Shown: positions 17,201 through 26,994, counted from the first letter of the stretch. The stretch is DNA of 64,000 nucleotides from Novimethylophilus kurashikiensis (GCF_003112435.1 NZ_BDOQ01000007.1:161410-225409), one strand, 5' to 3'. Made by a program: numbers and translations. Notes: a model not told the origin generated them from the letters alone.

Positions 17201-19468
17201 ATGTTGAGTAAGCCTAAGTGTCCTGTGGCTACGATTGCTAATCGGCAAGCCCTGAAAGTATTGTCGTTATCCGCAATAGCTCAAGGAGTGGCCTCCTTGT
17301 TTATTCCGGTGGATTGGCTGGGACACGTAGCCTGTGGCGTTGGGGTTTTGGCTACGCACCTCGGATTGTTCGAGCTTTATCGCCGGAAGGTCATTCCTCC
17401 GGTCGTCCCTTGCAATGAACTTCGGGTTGCGGTCGACCGCGGCAATATCCAGCAGGAGAACATCATCAAGCTGGTGGACGAGCGGACCCGTGAGCTGAGC
17501 AATGCCCGCGACGAGGCGCTGGAACTGGCCACACGCAAGTCCGAGTTCCTAGCCAATATGAGCCATGAGCTGCGCACGCCTCTCAATGCCATTTCCGGGC
17601 TTGTTGAGCTTTGTCTTGATACCGCGCCTTCGCCAAAACAGCGAAATTACCTAGAAAAGATTGAATCCTCAGCCCAGTCGCTGTTGAGGCTGGTAAGCGA
17701 TGTGCTGGATTTCTCCAAGGCCGATGCCGGCCGCATTACGTTGGAGCGCATCGCGTTTGACTTACGCGGGGTGCTCAACAACCTGGAGACTATGCTGCTG
17801 GAGAAAGCCTATTCCCATGGGGTAGAGCTGGTTCTGGAGTGCCCGCTCGATGACACCTCGCATGTGTTTGTCGGAGACCCGATGCGGATTGAGCAGATTC
17901 TCGTGAATCTGGTATCCAATGCCATCAAGTTCTCGCACAAGGGCGGCACGGTCAAAGTGGCCATCCAGGTGTCGACCGAAGCCAATCAGACCATGATGGA
18001 AATCACCGTAAGTGATAACGGCATTGGCATGTCGCAGTCGCATCAGGAAACCCTCTTTACCCCGTTTACTCAGGCGGACGCGTCAACGACCCGCAAGTAC
18101 GGAGGTACGGGGCTTGGACTGGCCATCTGCAAGCATCTGACCGAGTTGATGAGCGGCTCGATTTCCGTCCGCAGTAAGGAGGGGGAGGGAAGTACCTTCA
18201 CCGTCCAGATACCGATTGAACTTCGGGATGACGTCAGCACACCGCTCGATGACAAGGTATTTGTGCCCTATGCAGGACATCAAATTTTGGTCGTCGAAGA
18301 TAACGAAAGCTCGCGCAAGGCGCTTTCGCGGCAGCTATCCGCGCTGGGGATGGTTTGCATTTCCCATACCTCTGGCGAATCGGCCGTAGCTGGCTTAGCG
18401 GCCTCGGCTACGCCCGGGATGTATCTTGCCGCATTCGTGGATAACACCTTGCCCGGCATCTCAGGCATCGACACCTGCCGTCAACTTCGCGAAATTGCCC
18501 CTGGCCTGCCACTCATCCTCATGTCCTCGACGAATAGTGATGAACGGGTGACGCACGGCGCAAAATCCAACTTCTTCGACGGTACCCTGCTGAAGCCTGT
18601 CCGCGACTGGCGTACGGTTTCCGAGCTATCGATTCAGCTTGGGCTGGCTGAACGCACAGCCACAGGCCTCGCCTTCCACTCAGCGAATACGCCTGAAAGT
18701 ATCCGTGGCGCGCACATCCTAGTGGTCGATGATGTCCCCATTAATCAGGAGATTCTCAAGGACCTTCTGGAGAATGTCGGCGCCAAGGTATCGTTGGCCA
18801 GTAATGGCTATGAGGCGATTGCAGCGGTGGAATACCAGCGTCCTGATTGCATCCTGATGGATTGCCAGATGCCTGTCATGGATGGCTATGAGGCTTCCCG
18901 CAAGCTCATGGATAACGAATCCTTCAAAGATATCCCTATCATCGCCGTTACCGCCCATGCGTCCGAAGCCGACCGGCAGAAGTGTCTGGAAGCCGGCATG
19001 GTGGGCTACCTGCCCAAGCCAACAAAGGCGGCGGACGTTTACCGCATTCTGGCAACCCACATCAAGAAGCGCGTCGAGCCTGTCATCAACCAGGACGCGA
19101 TGCCTGCCTACATGCTTCCCGCGCTGCCTCACATCGATGTCTCGGAAGGGCTTCTGAACTGCAATACGCCTGTGCTGTATCTCAAGACCTTGCGTACTTT
19201 CCGGGACAACCATTGCGCCAACTTTGAAGAACAGTTCTCCCTATCGCTCAAGGAGGGGAATTTCAAGGATGCGCTTCGGCATGTGCATACCTTGAAGGGG
19301 TTGGCGCGCACCGTAGGCGCCAAGGCGCTGGCCGATATTGCGTACACGCTTGAAATGACCGTGCGCGATGGCGCAACCGCAAGCGACCTCGACCAACAAC
19401 TTCCTCGGCTCTTGCGCGAACTGGCCATCGTGACACATGGCTTGCATAAAGCAGACCTCGGACAATAA
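17201..19468 (+). CDS. Hybrid sensor histidine kinase with two receivers and an HPt domain
   Basis: This 755-residue protein has two N-terminal hydrophobic segments (about 17-60) and a short coiled coil (80-115). The HisKA phospho-acceptor is H122 in SHELRTP. The HATPase has its N-box around NLVSNAIKF and a GGTGLGL lid. A first receiver starts near residue 363 and has a weak phosphorylation site ([10 protein letters not shown]). The second, canonical receiver (about 507-625) has [11 protein letters not shown]-terminal HPt domain has HTLKG. BarA/ArcB-like phosphorelay architecture; no periplasmic sensor domain is visible, so input may be membrane-borne or cytoplasmic. ATG 17201 is very close to its CGGAG; a TTG one codon on is an alternative. 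The target may be the CheY-like protein at 44303 or an unseen regulator. Confidence 0.9.
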   Translation: MLSKPKCPVATIANRQALKVLSLSAIAQGVASLFIPVDWLGHVACGVGVLATHLGLFELYRRKVIPPVVPCNELRVAVDRGNIQQENIIKLVDERTRELSNARDEALELATRKSEFLANMSHELRTPLNAISGLVELCLDTAPSPKQRNYLEKIESSAQSLLRLVSDVLDFSKADAGRITLERIAFDLRGVLNNLETMLLEKAYSHGVELVLECPLDDTSHVFVGDPMRIEQILVNLVSNAIKFSHKGGTVKVAIQVSTEANQTMMEITVSDNGIGMSQSHQETLFTPFTQADASTTRKYGGTGLGLAICKHLTELMSGSISVRSKEGEGSTFTVQIPIELRDDVSTPLDDKVFVPYAGHQILVVEDNESSRKALSRQLSALGMVCISHTSGESAVAGLAASATPGMYLAAFVDNTLPGISGIDTCRQLREIAPGLPLILMSSTNSDERVTHGAKSNFFDGTLLKPVRDWRTVSELSIQLGLAERTATGLAFHSANTPESIRGAHILVVDDVPINQEILKDLLENVGAKVSLASNGYEAIAAVEYQRPDCILMDCQMPVMDGYEASRKLMDNESFKDIPIIAVTAHASEADRQKCLEAGMVGYLPKPTKAADVYRILATHIKKRVEPVINQDAMPAYMLPALPHIDVSEGLLNCNTPVLYLKTLRTFRDNHCANFEEQFSLSLKEGNFKDALRHVHTLKGLARTVGAKALADIAYTLEMTVRDGATASDLDQQLPRLLRELAIVTHGLHKADLGQ

Positions 19469-19476
19469 GGCATAAG

Positions 19477-19499
19477 GGAGCGGTTCCCCGCTCCTTTCC
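19477..19499 (+). terminator. Rho-independent terminator after the kinase
   Basis: GGAGCGG-ttcc-CCGCTCC followed by TTTCCTT. The downstream promoter box begins at 19500. Confidence 0.75.
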
Positions 19500-19528
19500 T
19501 TGCGATTTGTGGTATTTGTTGGTATACT
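19500..19528 (+). promoter_or_regulatory. Promoter of the type I exporter operon
   Basis: TTGCGA (19500-19505), 17 bases, TATACT (19523-19528). The same TTGCGA-17-TATACT pair drives the 27072 gene. Confidence 0.65.
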
Positions 19529-19554
19529 TTTTATTGCCAACAAATAACAATCTC

Positions 19555-21264
19555 ATGTTTTTACATCCTCCCAAATCCAAGCCGATTGCTGCCCTACTGG
19601 ACCAATGCCGCAAGGCATTCTGGCTTGTGGCGGCCGGCACGTTCCTGGCTGAGTTAATTTCCCTCGCGCCTATCCTTTACACCCTCAACATGTATGACCG
19701 CGTTCTCACGAGCCGCAGCGAGGTCACCCTTATTTCGCTGACCGGGGTTGTCCTGGCCATGTATGCGTTTTGGGGTATGGTTGAGTGGCTTCGAGGGCGC
19801 TTGCTCATTCGCATTTCAATGCGAATCGATTGGGAGCTAGCAACCAAGCTGTTTGACGCCTCCTTCCGCCGGCATGTCACGCGTCGCGAGATAAACGTGC
19901 ATCAGGTGCTGGGCGACCTTGTGCAATTGCGTCAATTCATGACGGGGACCCCTATGCTGGCCTTGATGTCGGCTCCCTTTGCGGTCCTGTTTATTGTCAT
20001 TTGCGCATTATTCCATCCTTATCTGGCCATGTTCTGCCTGGCGGCTACACTAGTCCTGTTGTTTACGACCTACCTCACCAGCAAGGCAACTACTTCCGTG
20101 CTGGCGGAGGCAAATGTCCAGCAGGGACGAGCGAATAAGCTTGCGGCAGCCAGTCTGCAACAGTCAGAAGCCACCTTGGGGCTCGGTATGCGCGACGCAT
20201 TGCGCGCAAGGTGGTATCGGGCGCATCAGCAATTCCTAGGGCAACAGGCACAAGCTAGCGAGGCCCAGGGGATACTAGGCGGTTTCTCAGGCTTTTTATC
20301 CCGGGCGCTGCAATCCTTGGCGACCGCCTTGGGCGTGTTTCTTGCCATCAACGGGCTGATTACCGGCGGCATGGTGATGGCCGCCACCTTCCTTATCACC
20401 AAAACGCTGACCCCGTTGCAGCTTGTCATGGGAGCCTGGAAGGACATCACAGCAGCTCGCCAAGCCTATGCGCGTCTCGATGCCTTACTGGAGGAGGATG
20501 TGCTGCCTGAAACTCAGGTCACGTTGCCTGCGCCGAGTGGAAAGCTCGTGGTGGAGGGGATGACGGTCGTTCCGCCCGGAGCCGAAGCCACCGTGCTCCA
20601 GAATATCCAGTTCTCGCTCGAGCCGGGGGACGCATTAGCGATTGTGGGGCCGTCGGCCTCAGGCAAATCCTCTTTGGTCCGCATGCTCGTGGGTTTGTGG
20701 AAGCCGTCGCAAGGGCATGTCCGGCTGGACGGCGCCGAGCTCTATGACTGGGCTCGAGCCGCCATTCCAGTTGGGCAGCACGTTGGCTATTTATCCCAGG
20801 ACATTGGATTCTTTGAGGGTACCGTGGCTGAGAATATCGCTCGCATGGGTGCGCCTGAGTCCGACCAGGTGATTCATGCCGCCAAACTTGCTGGGGTTCA
20901 CGAGGCTATTCTTTCCTTCCCGCAAGGATACGAAACTCAGCTGGGTGAGCTGGGCCACATGCTGACCGGTGGTCAGCGTCAACGCATCGCGTTGGCTCGC
21001 GCCATGTACGGGTCGCCTCGCTATCTGGTGCTGGATGAGCCCAATTCGGCCTTGGACGAAGCCGCAGAACGTGCGCTGGTGGCTGTTCTGCAGGCGTATC
21101 GCGCAGCAGGGAACACCATTATCTTCACGACCCATCGCCCAATGCTGATTTCGGCTGCGACCAAGCTCATGGTTCTGGCCGCTGGGCGCCAGGCCGCGTA
21201 CGGCCCTATTAAGGATGTGCTGGCCACTATCGCACCACAACCGGTACAAGCTGAAGGTGGCTAA
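19555..21264 (+). CDS. Type I secretion ABC transporter (PrtD/HasD-like)
   Basis: This 569-residue permease-ATPase has six membrane segments in the first ~290 residues. The ATPase domain has Walker A GPSASGKSS, signature LTGGQRQR (instead of LSGGQ) and Walker B YLVLDEPNSALDE. It lacks the C39-like N-terminal extension of HlyB, so it belongs to the PrtD group that exports proteins with a C-terminal signal. ATG 19555 is preferred (the frame extends upstream through the -10 box), though no clear ribosome site is present. It is the first gene of a complete exporter operon with HlyD- and TolC-like genes. No RTX-type substrate is visible nearby. Confidence 0.9.
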   Translation: MFLHPPKSKPIAALLDQCRKAFWLVAAGTFLAELISLAPILYTLNMYDRVLTSRSEVTLISLTGVVLAMYAFWGMVEWLRGRLLIRISMRIDWELATKLFDASFRRHVTRREINVHQVLGDLVQLRQFMTGTPMLALMSAPFAVLFIVICALFHPYLAMFCLAATLVLLFTTYLTSKATTSVLAEANVQQGRANKLAAASLQQSEATLGLGMRDALRARWYRAHQQFLGQQAQASEAQGILGGFSGFLSRALQSLATALGVFLAINGLITGGMVMAATFLITKTLTPLQLVMGAWKDITAARQAYARLDALLEEDVLPETQVTLPAPSGKLVVEGMTVVPPGAEATVLQNIQFSLEPGDALAIVGPSASGKSSLVRMLVGLWKPSQGHVRLDGAELYDWARAAIPVGQHVGYLSQDIGFFEGTVAENIARMGAPESDQVIHAAKLAGVHEAILSFPQGYETQLGELGHMLTGGQRQRIALARAMYGSPRYLVLDEPNSALDEAAERALVAVLQAYRAAGNTIIFTTHRPMLISAATKLMVLAAGRQAAYGPIKDVLATIAPQPVQAEGG

Positions 21265-21265
21265 T

Positions 21266-22654
21266 ATGAAATCGCCTATCGAGTCTCTGGTCAGCTGGAT
21301 AAACAGCTTCAACCCATACTCTCCTGATAAGCTGGCACCGGCTGCCGGCGGCAACCCGCTTCCGCTCACGACAGAGGGCTCAAACTCAAAGATGCCTTGG
21401 GTGTTCGCCGGGTTTTTCGTTGCATTTGCCGGCTGGGCGGTCATCGCTCCCATTGATTCAGGTGTCGTGCTCAATGGCGTGGTGGTCGTGCAGGGTAACC
21501 GAAAGGTGGTGCAGCATCCCTTGGGTGGAGTTGTTTCATCCATCATGGTGAAGGAGGGGTCGCATGTCCGCGCCGGCGACCTGCTCTTCAAGCTCAACCC
21601 GCTGAACACGGAAGCCAACCTTGCAGGCGCTGAAGTCGACTATATCGAGGCGCTGGTGACGGAGTCCAGGTTGAAATCCGAGCGGGAAGGGGCCCCAGAG
21701 ATTCGATGGGACGCGGACCTGGCGCCATACACCAAAGACCCCCGCTTTGAAGCCGCCAAGGCCGTCCAAACCGGCCTGTTTATGGCCAGAAAGGGAGAGC
21801 TCAAGGCTCAGCAGGGCGCCTTGTCGCAACAGATTGCCGGCTTGAAAGCGCAGAATGCCGGGCTGGAGGAGTCTCAAGCTCCGCGCACGCAGCAGATTGC
21901 CCTGCTTTCGGAAGAGGTCCGGAATAACCGCGAGCTTGCGGCCGAGGGACATGTCCCTCGCGCCCGGGTTAGTGAGTTGGAGCGGCAGCTGGCGGAAGCC
22001 AATGTGAGTCTGTCGGAAATGCAGGCGGAAAAGGGAAAAAATCTCACCGCCATCGCCGGACTGGAATTCCAGTTGGCGCAATCGAAGGCGACTTGGCTCA
22101 AGGAGCTGGAAACCCAGTTGGTGGATGCTGAGAAATCCCATATCTCGCTCAAAGCCAAGGTCGCCTCGTTCAAGAGCGAGCTGGCCCAAACGGACGTTCG
22201 AGCGCCAGCCGCTGGCATCGTGGTTGGACTCAAGGTGAATACAGTAGGGGGTGTGGTCGCGCCGGGGCAAACGCAGATGGAAATCGTCCCGGAAGACTCC
22301 CCGCTTATCGTTGAGGCCGATGTGCCGACGAACATGATTGATAAGGTACATGCTGGGCTCTTGGCTGATTTGCGGTTCTCAGCCTTCAACACCATATCGA
22401 CGCCCGTCGTAGCTGGCCGCGTGAAGCTCGTTGGCGCCGACCGACAGTTGGCGCAACCTCCCGTCCATCCGAACGACTATTATCTGGCGCAAGTCGAAAC
22501 CTCCGCCCAGGGCGTACGCCAGCTTGATGGAAAGGTAATTCAAGCCGGGATGCCCGTGGAAGTCGTCGTCAAGACTGGTGAGCGCAGCTTTATGTCGTAC
22601 CTCCTGAAGCCGCTGCAAGACCGCTTGGCCCGGTCGTTCAAGGAAGGGATGTGA
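21266..22654 (+). CDS. HlyD-family membrane fusion protein
   Basis: This 462-residue periplasmic adaptor starts two bases after the transporter stop. One membrane helix lies at about residues 43-63, then a biotinyl-lipoyl half-domain (GGVVSSIMVKEGSHVRAGD). A long coiled-coil hairpin follows (about 120-300), then the second lipoyl half (VRAPAAGIVVGL...GGVVAPGQ) and a beta-barrel C-terminal domain. It bridges the ABC transporter to TolC. Its stop overlaps the TolC-like start (TGATG). Confidence 0.9.
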   Translation: MKSPIESLVSWINSFNPYSPDKLAPAAGGNPLPLTTEGSNSKMPWVFAGFFVAFAGWAVIAPIDSGVVLNGVVVVQGNRKVVQHPLGGVVSSIMVKEGSHVRAGDLLFKLNPLNTEANLAGAEVDYIEALVTESRLKSEREGAPEIRWDADLAPYTKDPRFEAAKAVQTGLFMARKGELKAQQGALSQQIAGLKAQNAGLEESQAPRTQQIALLSEEVRNNRELAAEGHVPRARVSELERQLAEANVSLSEMQAEKGKNLTAIAGLEFQLAQSKATWLKELETQLVDAEKSHISLKAKVASFKSELAQTDVRAPAAGIVVGLKVNTVGGVVAPGQTQMEIVPEDSPLIVEADVPTNMIDKVHAGLLADLRFSAFNTISTPVVAGRVKLVGADRQLAQPPVHPNDYYLAQVETSAQGVRQLDGKVIQAGMPVEVVVKTGERSFMSYLLKPLQDRLARSFKEGM

Positions 22655-23916
22655 TGCGTACCACCTATCGCCTGCTTGCCTTGCTGGTGGCAAGCCTGCT
22701 CGGTAGCACAACCGCAAGCGCCGGACCATTCACCGAAGGCTATGCCGCTGCGCGCGGTACCGATAGCCTCTTTCTCTCCGCCGCGCCTGAGAAGGAGGCG
22801 GCTGGGTGGGCGGCCATGACAGCCCGCGCCGCGTACCTGCCGTCGGCCCAGCTTCAGCAACAGCAGCAATACAGTACCTCCTCGCTTACTAGCCGCACAT
22901 TCAGTGTGAGCCAGCCCGTGTTCTCCATCGACAAGGCCGCTACCGTGATGGAAAGCACGCCCCGACTCAGGAGCGCGGAAAGCGTGTATGTCCAACGTGA
23001 GAATGACCTCGCTACCCGCTATTTCAAGGCCCTCGCGGACTGGTTGAAGGCGAGTGAAGGTCTCCGCCTCACCAGCGCCAAGAAAACGGCTTACACGCAG
23101 CAATATGAGGCTGCCAAACGCGCGCTCCTCGCGGGGGAGGGGACTGTCTCCGACCGGCAAGATGCCTTGTTGCGACTCGAACAGGCGCAATCAGAAGAGG
23201 TTTTGCTCGAGGCGCAACAGCAGGCCGCTGCCAACGAGGTGCAAATGATTTCCGGGGTGGCGCCGAATGACACGTGGTCGACCCTGACCGTCGGAGAACT
23301 GCCCAAGCTTCCCGAGCAGGAGGACTGTTTGCGCGAGGCCCTTGCCCACAACCCGCAGCTCCTGCAAGCCCAGTCTGATAAGGAAATGGCAGACCTTGGT
23401 GTTTGGAAAGCTCGCGGCGCCCTGGCTCCGCAGGTGTCCGTGGTAGTGGCGCATACGACGGTAAGCAATTTCACCACCGAGTACACCGGTATCCAGGTCA
23501 GCATGCCATTGGGCGTCGCCCCGGTAGGCCAGGCGTTAAGCGCCAGCGCCAATGCCGACCGCCAGCGCTGGCTGACGCTGGATGCGGAAAACAAGGTAAA
23601 ACTCGACGTACGGAAGCTTTATGCCCAGTTCAAAGCAGGCGTGGCCGAGGTCAGTATGCGCAAGACCGCAGTGGAAACAGCCAGTCTTGGGGTGGAGGCC
23701 AATATGAAGAGCTACCAGGGCGGCGTTCGCACAAAAACAGATGTGCTCAACGCGATACAGGCCTTGTATCAAGCCAAGCAGGATTTGGTAACAGCTCAAA
23801 TTGCCCTGGCTGAGAGCTACCTCAACCTCGAGCTGACACAAGGCACGCGCCCGGAGGCGATTCTGCAATCCCTGGATGGCTACCTGTTCGCCAAAATTGA
23901 CAAAACTAGTATTTAG
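22654..23916 (+). CDS. TolC-like outer membrane channel protein
   Basis: This 420-residue protein has a signal peptide (cleavage after ...TTASA, residue 24) and two repeats of long helices with outer-membrane-efflux features (for example LREALAHNPQLLQAQ and LYQAKQDLVTAQIALAESYLNLE). It completes the type I exporter. Translation is coupled to the HlyD gene by a one-base overlap. The end of the gene carries a promoter for the next gene. Confidence 0.85.
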   Translation: MRTTYRLLALLVASLLGSTTASAGPFTEGYAAARGTDSLFLSAAPEKEAAGWAAMTARAAYLPSAQLQQQQQYSTSSLTSRTFSVSQPVFSIDKAATVMESTPRLRSAESVYVQRENDLATRYFKALADWLKASEGLRLTSAKKTAYTQQYEAAKRALLAGEGTVSDRQDALLRLEQAQSEEVLLEAQQQAAANEVQMISGVAPNDTWSTLTVGELPKLPEQEDCLREALAHNPQLLQAQSDKEMADLGVWKARGALAPQVSVVVAHTTVSNFTTEYTGIQVSMPLGVAPVGQALSASANADRQRWLTLDAENKVKLDVRKLYAQFKAGVAEVSMRKTAVETASLGVEANMKSYQGGVRTKTDVLNAIQALYQAKQDLVTAQIALAESYLNLELTQGTRPEAILQSLDGYLFAKIDKTSI

Positions 23917-23925
23917 TTGTATATT
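23897..23925 (+). promoter_or_regulatory. Consensus promoter inside the tolC-like 3' end
   Basis: TTGACA (23897-23902), 17 bases, TATATT (23920-23925). It overlaps the last codons of the TolC-like gene and serves the 23984 gene. Confidence 0.75.
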
Positions 23926-23983
23926 TATCAGTTGCCGATGTCATTCTAACACGGCTTTTCATGAATTCATTGATAGGTGATGT

Positions 23984-24244
23984 ATGCGTAAGCGCCCCTC
24001 TGGCCGCAAGGTCCCGGCTATTGTCGAGACCTACCTCGGTAAGTCTTCGACCGTAAATTCACACGCCCCTGCTATCCAGCAGCCGGCATCTACACCAGTG
24101 ACCGCCGCGCCTATGCGCGCGATGACGTGGCGTGGCACGACTATCGAGCGTCATGCGGATGGATATGCAGCCCGTCTGAACAGTGGGCGTGAAATCAAGG
24201 CCGGTTCTGCGTTTGGTCTGCTCAAAGCATTGCTCGTCGGTTAA
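23984..24244 (+). CDS. Small basic protein of unknown function
   Basis: This 86-residue protein has a basic N-terminus (RKRPSGRK), a Pro/Ala/Thr linker and a C-terminal segment of about 40 residues. AGGTGAT precedes the ATG, and the promoter is a near-consensus pair. Family not recognised. Confidence 0.6.
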   Translation: MRKRPSGRKVPAIVETYLGKSSTVNSHAPAIQQPASTPVTAAPMRAMTWRGTTIERHADGYAARLNSGREIKAGSAFGLLKALLVG

Positions 24245-24278
24245 GGACTTGTTATGCCGACCGCGGGTCTAAAGTGAA

Positions 24279-24304
24279 AAGCAGCTCCGCAAAGGGAGCT
24301 GCTT
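24279..24304. terminator. Terminator between convergent genes
   Basis: AAGCAGCTCC pairs with GGGAGCTGCTT. The T-tract is better on the minus strand, so it mainly closes the 24311 operon but can serve both. Confidence 0.7.
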
Positions 24305-24310
24305 GAGAGG

Positions 24311-24580
24311 TTAGTATCGCAGCTGTTGGCCGTGCCGACCGCGTTGATACCATGGATGATTGGCGCTCGGCGATTCGCGTAAGCTTCCGATGTAGTCGAG
24401 TGCTCCCAGGTCGTACTCATTACGAGAATGAGTCAGACGCAACAGACCAATCTTGTCTTTGGCCACTGAATCAGGCGACTCAACAACCGCCACTGAGGCC
24501 ATCTGCAAGGCCGCTACTGCGCGAATAGACTGCGCATGCGAAGTAACGACTACCTTTACTTCCTTATCATCACTAGACAT
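24311..24580 (-). CDS. Small protein of unknown function
   Basis: This 89-residue protein ends the 25308-24573-24311 operon. ATG 24580 was chosen because GGAAAG lies at the right distance and it overlaps the preceding stop by eight bases; the frame is open further upstream. Ala/Val-rich in the first half, polar in the second. No family recognised. Confidence 0.55.
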   Translation of the reverse strand: MSSDDKEVKVVVTSHAQSIRAVAALQMASVAVVESPDSVAKDKIGLLRLTHSRNEYDLGALDYIGSLRESPSANHPWYQRGRHGQQLRY

Positions 24581-24899
24581 CCTGGCTTTCCTTTCCGCAA
24601 TGTTTTTCATAGATGGAATTGAGAACCTCTTTCTGCTTGGTGGTTAAATCAAGCAAGGCGATACCCTCGACATTGCTCATACCGAAGGATTCGGCTTTAT
24701 GCTTCATGTCGCGGATGAACTTGGTTTCCCATTCCGAGAAGTCGCCGCTTTCCAGCACCAGCGCGTGAAGCGCCAAAACCTTCCTGGAAATTGGCTCGAT
24801 GCGAGTTTTCAGGCGCGTAAGATACGCCTGGTATTCAGCTTCCTTCTCTTCCTCAGTCTTAGGCTGTCCCAACTTATCCCAATCAATTTTGAAGGCCAT
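24573..24899 (-). CDS. Charged helical protein of unknown function
   Basis: This 108-residue protein starts at ATG 24899 after a perfect AAGGAGGTG, which lies inside the end of the upstream gene (17-base overlap). It begins MAFKIDWDKLGQPK and is rich in Glu/Lys, with probable long helices; the central ALHALVLESGDFSEWE stretch looks structured. No membrane or signal segments. Middle gene of a coupled three-gene operon. Confidence 0.65.
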   Translation of the reverse strand: MAFKIDWDKLGQPKTEEEKEAEYQAYLTRLKTRIEPISRKVLALHALVLESGDFSEWETKFIRDMKHKAESFGMSNVEGIALLDLTTKQKEVLNSIYEKHCGKESQDV

Positions 24900-25308
24900 G
24901 AGGCACCTCCTTATGGGTGACGGTGTTCGCCAGATGATGCATGAGCCAGTAAGCGACTTCATGCCCATCGCGGTCCATGTTGTAACCCTGACGGCGACAC
25001 GCTTCGACCAGCTGGTAGCCCGGCATCGCGCCCATGGATGAAAGCGCCTGATGCAGCCTGCCGGCAGCGACACAGAATTCATCGAAATCCCGCGACTCTA
25101 CTTGCTCCTCCACTGCGTCATCATCGAGGCCCGCCGTCGGGTCGGCATACAACGGCCCTTCGAAAATGAGGTCGGGGTCATTTTGACGCACCAACCCAAA
25201 CCAGCCTTTCGGCCAATCAGGATTGTCAGCGGTTGATTGCAGCAGGGAATAGCCAGGCAAAACGTCGGCGGCAATGACTCGCGCCTCAGTCAAACATTGT
25301 AAACACAT
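24883..25308 (-). CDS. Unknown cytoplasmic protein, first gene of a three-gene operon
   Basis: This 141-residue protein has an N-terminal CLQC pair, aromatic segments (WPKGWFGLVRQNDPD) and an acidic middle. Ribosome site AAGGAGG. A CTATAC element lies 35 bases upstream. The three genes overlap and share one terminator at 24279. I do not recognise a family. Confidence 0.65.
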   Translation of the reverse strand: MCLQCLTEARVIAADVLPGYSLLQSTADNPDWPKGWFGLVRQNDPDLIFEGPLYADPTAGLDDDAVEEQVESRDFDEFCVAAGRLHQALSSMGAMPGYQLVEACRRQGYNMDRDGHEVAYWLMHHLANTVTHKEVPHGLQN

Positions 25309-25343
25309 TTTTCCTCCTTATAAATTGTATGTTACCAGTTCTT

Positions 25344-25349
25344 GTATAG
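25344..25349 (-). promoter_or_regulatory. CTATAC element of the 25308 operon
   Basis: CTATAC on the minus strand, 36 bases before the start at 25308. It is divergent from a second CTATAC at 25378 on the plus strand. Confidence 0.45.
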
Positions 25350-25377
25350 CATTTAAAGGATATTTTGCCTAGTTAAG

Positions 25378-25383
25378 CTATAC
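25378..25383 (+). promoter_or_regulatory. CTATAC element of the 25411 gene
   Basis: CTATAC on the plus strand, 28 bases before the ATG. No -35 box is visible at 17 bases. Confidence 0.45.
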
Positions 25384-25410
25384 GAGGACTGTGCATAATA
25401 AGAGAGTGCC

Positions 25411-26253
25411 ATGGATAAGTTCTTATGCTGGGTAGACTCCGCGATAAAAATTGGTCTTGAACTAGCGCTTCACAATGCCTACGGGCATCCATTCAATGAA
25501 ATCGATGAGGCCTGGGCCGGGCAGGGGTATCGCCTATGTGCCAGTGCAGCTGAAAATGCGGTCGGCGGCGAGCAGGTCGAGATTCACCTTTCCCCTAACA
25601 AGCAATCACTTCAGGTTGTGCTTACCTATCAGGAACGCTGCGAATCCCATGTTGTGGGTTCTTTTTCTGTTTCCGAGGTGGTAAACGCTACCAAGCTCGC
25701 ATGCCGAGTCGTGTCCGGTCATCTTGAGTACGCCGAAGCTATCGAAGTCGCTAAAGCGCGGGGATACTCCGTTTCCTACCAGGAGCCAAGCGGAGAAGTT
25801 GCCGGCATTTATTCCTGCTCATTAGGGGTTCTGCCGCGTGTAGGCCCGTGCAGCTCGGAGCTTGAGGCCTGGCGCCAGGTTGTTGAACGACTTGCGTTGG
25901 TAAAGCCTGGGGAGACCGTGTGGCGCTCAAGTGAGTTTGGCCGCGTGACTACCACCAATGTGCTGCTTAAAGATGGTGAACTTGGCGCGATGACCCGGAA
26001 GAAGCGCATCGAGGTCCGCCGGCTTGAGGACCACTACGAACTATTCCTCCTTGAGCGCCGCTATTTGCCAGGGGAATACCCACGCGACACCCGTCAGGAT
26101 AGGCTGCCGGTCTACGGCCACCCCTGGCAATTCAGCTCGCTTGATGAGGCCCGGAAGGCCGCTCATATGGATATCTGCGACTACGAAGGGAGTGAGATGG
26201 AGGAGCTCAATTACATCGCGGAATTCCTCAAGGCTGAGGCCGCGGCCCTGTAA
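25411..26253 (+). CDS. Unknown protein, 280 residues
   Basis: Single-gene unit between a CTATAC element and a bidirectional terminator. No signal peptide, membrane helix or recognisable catalytic motif. It has a mix of helices and strands; the C-terminal third (about residues 200-280) has WQFSSLDEARKAAHMDICDYEGSE, which looks like a folded domain. Function unknown. Confidence 0.7.
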   Translation: MDKFLCWVDSAIKIGLELALHNAYGHPFNEIDEAWAGQGYRLCASAAENAVGGEQVEIHLSPNKQSLQVVLTYQERCESHVVGSFSVSEVVNATKLACRVVSGHLEYAEAIEVAKARGYSVSYQEPSGEVAGIYSCSLGVLPRVGPCSSELEAWRQVVERLALVKPGETVWRSSEFGRVTTTNVLLKDGELGAMTRKKRIEVRRLEDHYELFLLERRYLPGEYPRDTRQDRLPVYGHPWQFSSLDEARKAAHMDICDYEGSEMEELNYIAEFLKAEAAAL

Positions 26254-26256
26254 ATG

Positions 26257-26282
26257 AAAAAGCCCAGGATTCCTGGGCTTTG
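26257..26282. terminator. Bidirectional terminator
   Basis: AAAAGCCCAGGA and TCCTGGGCTTT form a long stem between the convergent 25411 and ClpP-like genes. Confidence 0.85.
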
Positions 26283-26293
26283 TTGTATCTAGG

Positions 26294-26911
26294 CTAGTCT
26301 TCCTGCGGAGACTCGACGGCTTGCGCCTGACGGAATTCATGCAGGCGATTGAGGCGGGGAATGATTTCGTGCTGGCGCAGCCACAGGTCGCCACCTTTCA
26401 GAACGGAGGTCACCTCATCATCGGTCAGGAAGGGGACGCACACTTCACGCATGATTTGCTCGAACCAGGGCGATACAGCTGCGATTTCCGCGGCTTGCTC
26501 ATTCCCCTTACCGTACATGCCACCGGAATAGTTGTGGAACATGAGGATGCCCTTGCTGCTGATGACGTGCTTGTCGCCGGCGACGTAGAGCAGGGCGCCC
26601 ATTGAATAGGCTTCAGGATTCAGGATGGTGGTGATGGTCGCTTCGCTCTCCTGCATCGCCTGAATTAACGCGAGGCCAGAAGCAACGCTTCCGCCTACCG
26701 TGTTGATGAAGAGGCGAATGTCATCGCTTTCAGTGGCGGTGCGCAGGGTATGGCACAGCTCGTCGTAGGCGGAGGGCTCGACTATTTCGTGGGACAGGTA
26801 GATGTCCAGGTCCCGGACAACATGCTCAGTGCTGAAAATGCGATATGGCTCCGGATAGGCTTTGCCAATATCGAGGTCGGCTTGTGCTGCGGCCTTCTTG
26901 AAGTGAGTCAT
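26294..26911 (-). CDS. ClpP-like serine protease
   Basis: This 205-residue protein fits the ClpP fold. It has GGSVASG (oxyanion region, about 73-79), the nucleophile S103 in AYSMGA, H126 in MFHN and D175 in GGDLWL, giving a complete Ser-His-Asp triad at normal spacing. Length is typical of ClpP (about 200). ATG 26911 follows AGGAG. Plasmid and phage ClpP relatives either work with a host Clp ATPase or process phage proteins; no Clp ATPase gene is nearby. A CTATAC element lies 48 bases upstream. Confidence 0.85.
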   Translation of the reverse strand: MTHFKKAAAQADLDIGKAYPEPYRIFSTEHVVRDLDIYLSHEIVEPSAYDELCHTLRTATESDDIRLFINTVGGSVASGLALIQAMQESEATITTILNPEAYSMGALLYVAGDKHVISSKGILMFHNYSGGMYGKGNEQAAEIAAVSPWFEQIMREVCVPFLTDDEVTSVLKGGDLWLRQHEIIPRLNRLHEFRQAQAVESPQED

Positions 26912-26958
26912 GTGTGCTCCTGTTGGGGTTGGAAGACTCGACTTGCGTCGACATTTCC

Positions 26959-26964
26959 GTATAG
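26959..26964 (-). promoter_or_regulatory. CTATAC element of the ClpP-like gene
   Basis: CTATAC on the minus strand, 48 bases before the start at 26911. Confidence 0.45.
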
Positions 26965-26994
26965 CGCGCACAGCCCGTCCTCACGTTCGTTTGC

